Source: Limnohabitans sp.
Lineage (GTDB): Bacteria > Bacteroidota > Bacteroidia > Flavobacteriales > Flavobacteriaceae
DNA length: 34,738 nt
Assembly (NCBI GenBank): GCA_030053945.1
Contig: JASGCW010000027.1
Coordinates: 1 to 34,738, forward strand
Direction of reading: 5' to 3'
In this document: positions 33,519 to 34,738 of the stretch, one piece after another
Layout of the letters: each line of letters begins with the position of its first letter
Position numbering within the stretch: position 1 is the first letter of the stretch
Made by a program: the position numbers and the translations under genes
Notes under the pieces: generated by a model
The model's database searches: none
What the model was told of the DNA's origin: nothing
What the model saw: only the letters and a program-made list of their open reading frames with translations

Positions 33519-34544
33519 ATGAACAACTATAAAGTTATTGAAATTAAGGATTATGATAATCTGGATGAAGTAGCACAAAGGCTAGGAATTCAATTGTCGG
33601 AGCTTATAGACTTTCATAATATATACGCTAAGAAAGAGGAGTTCATTTTATCAAAGGAACAGTGTAACATACAATCGTTTTATGTTTATAATTGGATTTT
33701 TGATAAAATAACCGACCTTAGTTTGAAAGTTCCTTTAGGAGAAAACTACAAGCTAGAACATTATCCTGCTACTAATACCTTACGCTATGGTGTGATGTAT
33801 TTTATTGAGGAAGATGTGATAAAATTTGAACTGGATTTACTGTTTAAAAAACAAAATGACTCTTTTGTTTGTTATATTAACAGAGTAACTCCTGTCTTTA
33901 TTAATGATGTAGAAACAGATACTATTGCTGATGAAGTTGCTCAACTCATAGGGGATAATCTTTATCCGCTAGAATTGCTGGTTGATACCTATGGTAATTT
34001 TCTAAAAGTGCTTAATTTTGAAGCTATCAAGCAACGATGGCCACAAACGAAAGAGAGAATTTATAAAGATTATGAAGGCGATTGGATTGATGAAAAACTA
34101 AACGATGCTGAAATTAATCTTATGTCTGAAAATGATTTCACCAATTCTTTACAAAATGATTTGTTTTTAAAATCCTATTTTTCGGGTATTTATAACTGCT
34201 ATTTCAAAGAGTACTCTTTTGAAAGAAATATTGATTTTCCGTTATTAGAAAATAGCACTCCTGTAAGTTATCAAGTAAAATATACTATAAATGAATTATG
34301 GGATGAAGACAATTTGATTAAGATTACTGTAAATGGTGTTTGTAATGACGAAAGAAGTTTAGAGGAGTTTGATGGGGGTTTTGTAGCAAATGATGAAGCT
34401 AGTACAGCGGTAGAAGGAGATTATAAGGCGCACTATTTTTTAGAGCCAGTGACGCATAGCATAAAATCATTGGGGGTGAATTGTGATATTGCTTTGTCTA
34501 TGCCTGTAAAGGTTAAGGTGGTGGTGAGTTTGTTGGGGGGGTAG
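33519..34544 (+). CDS. Protein with N-terminal LysM-like segment, unknown function
   Basis: 341 aa, no signal peptide or TM. Residues ~3-37 (YKVIEIKDYDNLDEVAQRLG, then IQLSELIDFHN) look like a LysM-type fold, as in cytoplasmic baseplate/effector-loading proteins. The rest is mixed alpha/beta with YPLELLVDTYGNFLKVLNFE and a Gly-rich end (VKVVVSLLGG). In other flavobacteria such proteins may sit near T6SS/Rhs loci, but nothing here proves that. Flanked on both sides by CAGT repeats. A -7-like stretch lies near 33489-33500. Confidence 0.55.
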   Translation: MNNYKVIEIKDYDNLDEVAQRLGIQLSELIDFHNIYAKKEEFILSKEQCNIQSFYVYNWIFDKITDLSLKVPLGENYKLEHYPATNTLRYGVMYFIEEDVIKFELDLLFKKQNDSFVCYINRVTPVFINDVETDTIADEVAQLIGDNLYPLELLVDTYGNFLKVLNFEAIKQRWPQTKERIYKDYEGDWIDEKLNDAEINLMSENDFTNSLQNDLFLKSYFSGIYNCYFKEYSFERNIDFPLLENSTPVSYQVKYTINELWDEDNLIKITVNGVCNDERSLEEFDGGFVANDEASTAVEGDYKAHYFLEPVTHSIKSLGVNCDIALSMPVKVKVVVSLLGG

Positions 34545-34738
34545 TGTTCAGTGTTCAGTGTTCAGTCGCAGTGTTCAGTGTTCAGTCGCAGTGTTCAGTT
34601 TACAGTCGCAGTTTACAGTCGCAGTTTACAGTCGCAGTTTACAGTTTACAGTTTACAGTTTACAGTTTACAGTTTACAGTTTACAGTTTACAGTCGCAGT
34701 TTACAGTCGCAGTTTACAGTTTACAGTTTACAGTTTAC
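34542..34738 (+). repeat. Compound microsatellite at the window end
   Basis: Runs of GTTCAGT, CGCAGT and TTTACAGT continue to the last base, for example TTTACAGTTTACAGT at 34640-34685 and again near the end. The number of units probably varies between strains, and the array runs past the window. Confidence 0.9.

Overview
The window looks like chromosomal DNA of a flavobacterium (Bacteroidota, Flavobacteriaceae, probably Flavobacterium or a close relative). It is very AT-rich. Its promoters fit the Bacteroidota pattern (TAnnTTTG -7 box, sometimes a TTTG near -33) and Shine-Dalgarno sequences are weak. Small lipoproteins are common, and it carries a large type II-C Cas9. Names come from reading the proteins; no search was run.

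Left part (1-7100): a secreted MORN-type protein, then a phosphate block made of an OprP/OprO-like porin and pstS-pstC-pstA-pstB-phoU. Pho-box-like 11-bp-spaced repeats stand before the porin and pstS. Middle (7143-11050): a single-TM protein on the minus strand, a structured leader, a 71-aa lipoprotein, a TPR sensor kinase whose start codon lies in the loop of a terminator-like hairpin, and its LuxR/NarL-type response regulator.

Next (11125-16241) is a tight co-directional gene string: small secreted or Cys-rich proteins, YidD, an orphan HsdR-N-like PD-(D/E)xK protein, a membrane PLD-type (HKD) protein and a lipoprotein. Then come tracrRNA (minus), cas9 (plus) and a 78-repeat CRISPR array (21075-26225), a RAYT/Y1 transposase gene, and cas2-cas1 on the minus strand. 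Divergent from cas1 are a small lipoprotein and a secreted DNase-I-like enzyme.

The right end (29400-34738) holds REP-like and CAGT-type simple repeats, two XRE regulators (one behind a 41-bp-period repeat array), small membrane or lipoprotein genes and a LysM-like protein of unknown role.

The main new observation is a shared operator. A palindrome TTACGG-N4/5-CCGTAA occurs four times, in front of the 11125 gene string, between tracrRNA and cas9, between cas1-cas2 and the DNase pair, and before the 31516 lipoprotein. At each target promoter the -7 box starts exactly 22 positions past the palindrome edge, and at the two divergent sites this holds in both directions. It looks like one activator placed near -41.5 that switches on effector, guide RNA, adaptation genes and a set of nucleases together. 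The neighbouring two-component system is a candidate regulator, but an unlinked CRP/FNR-type factor would fit as well.
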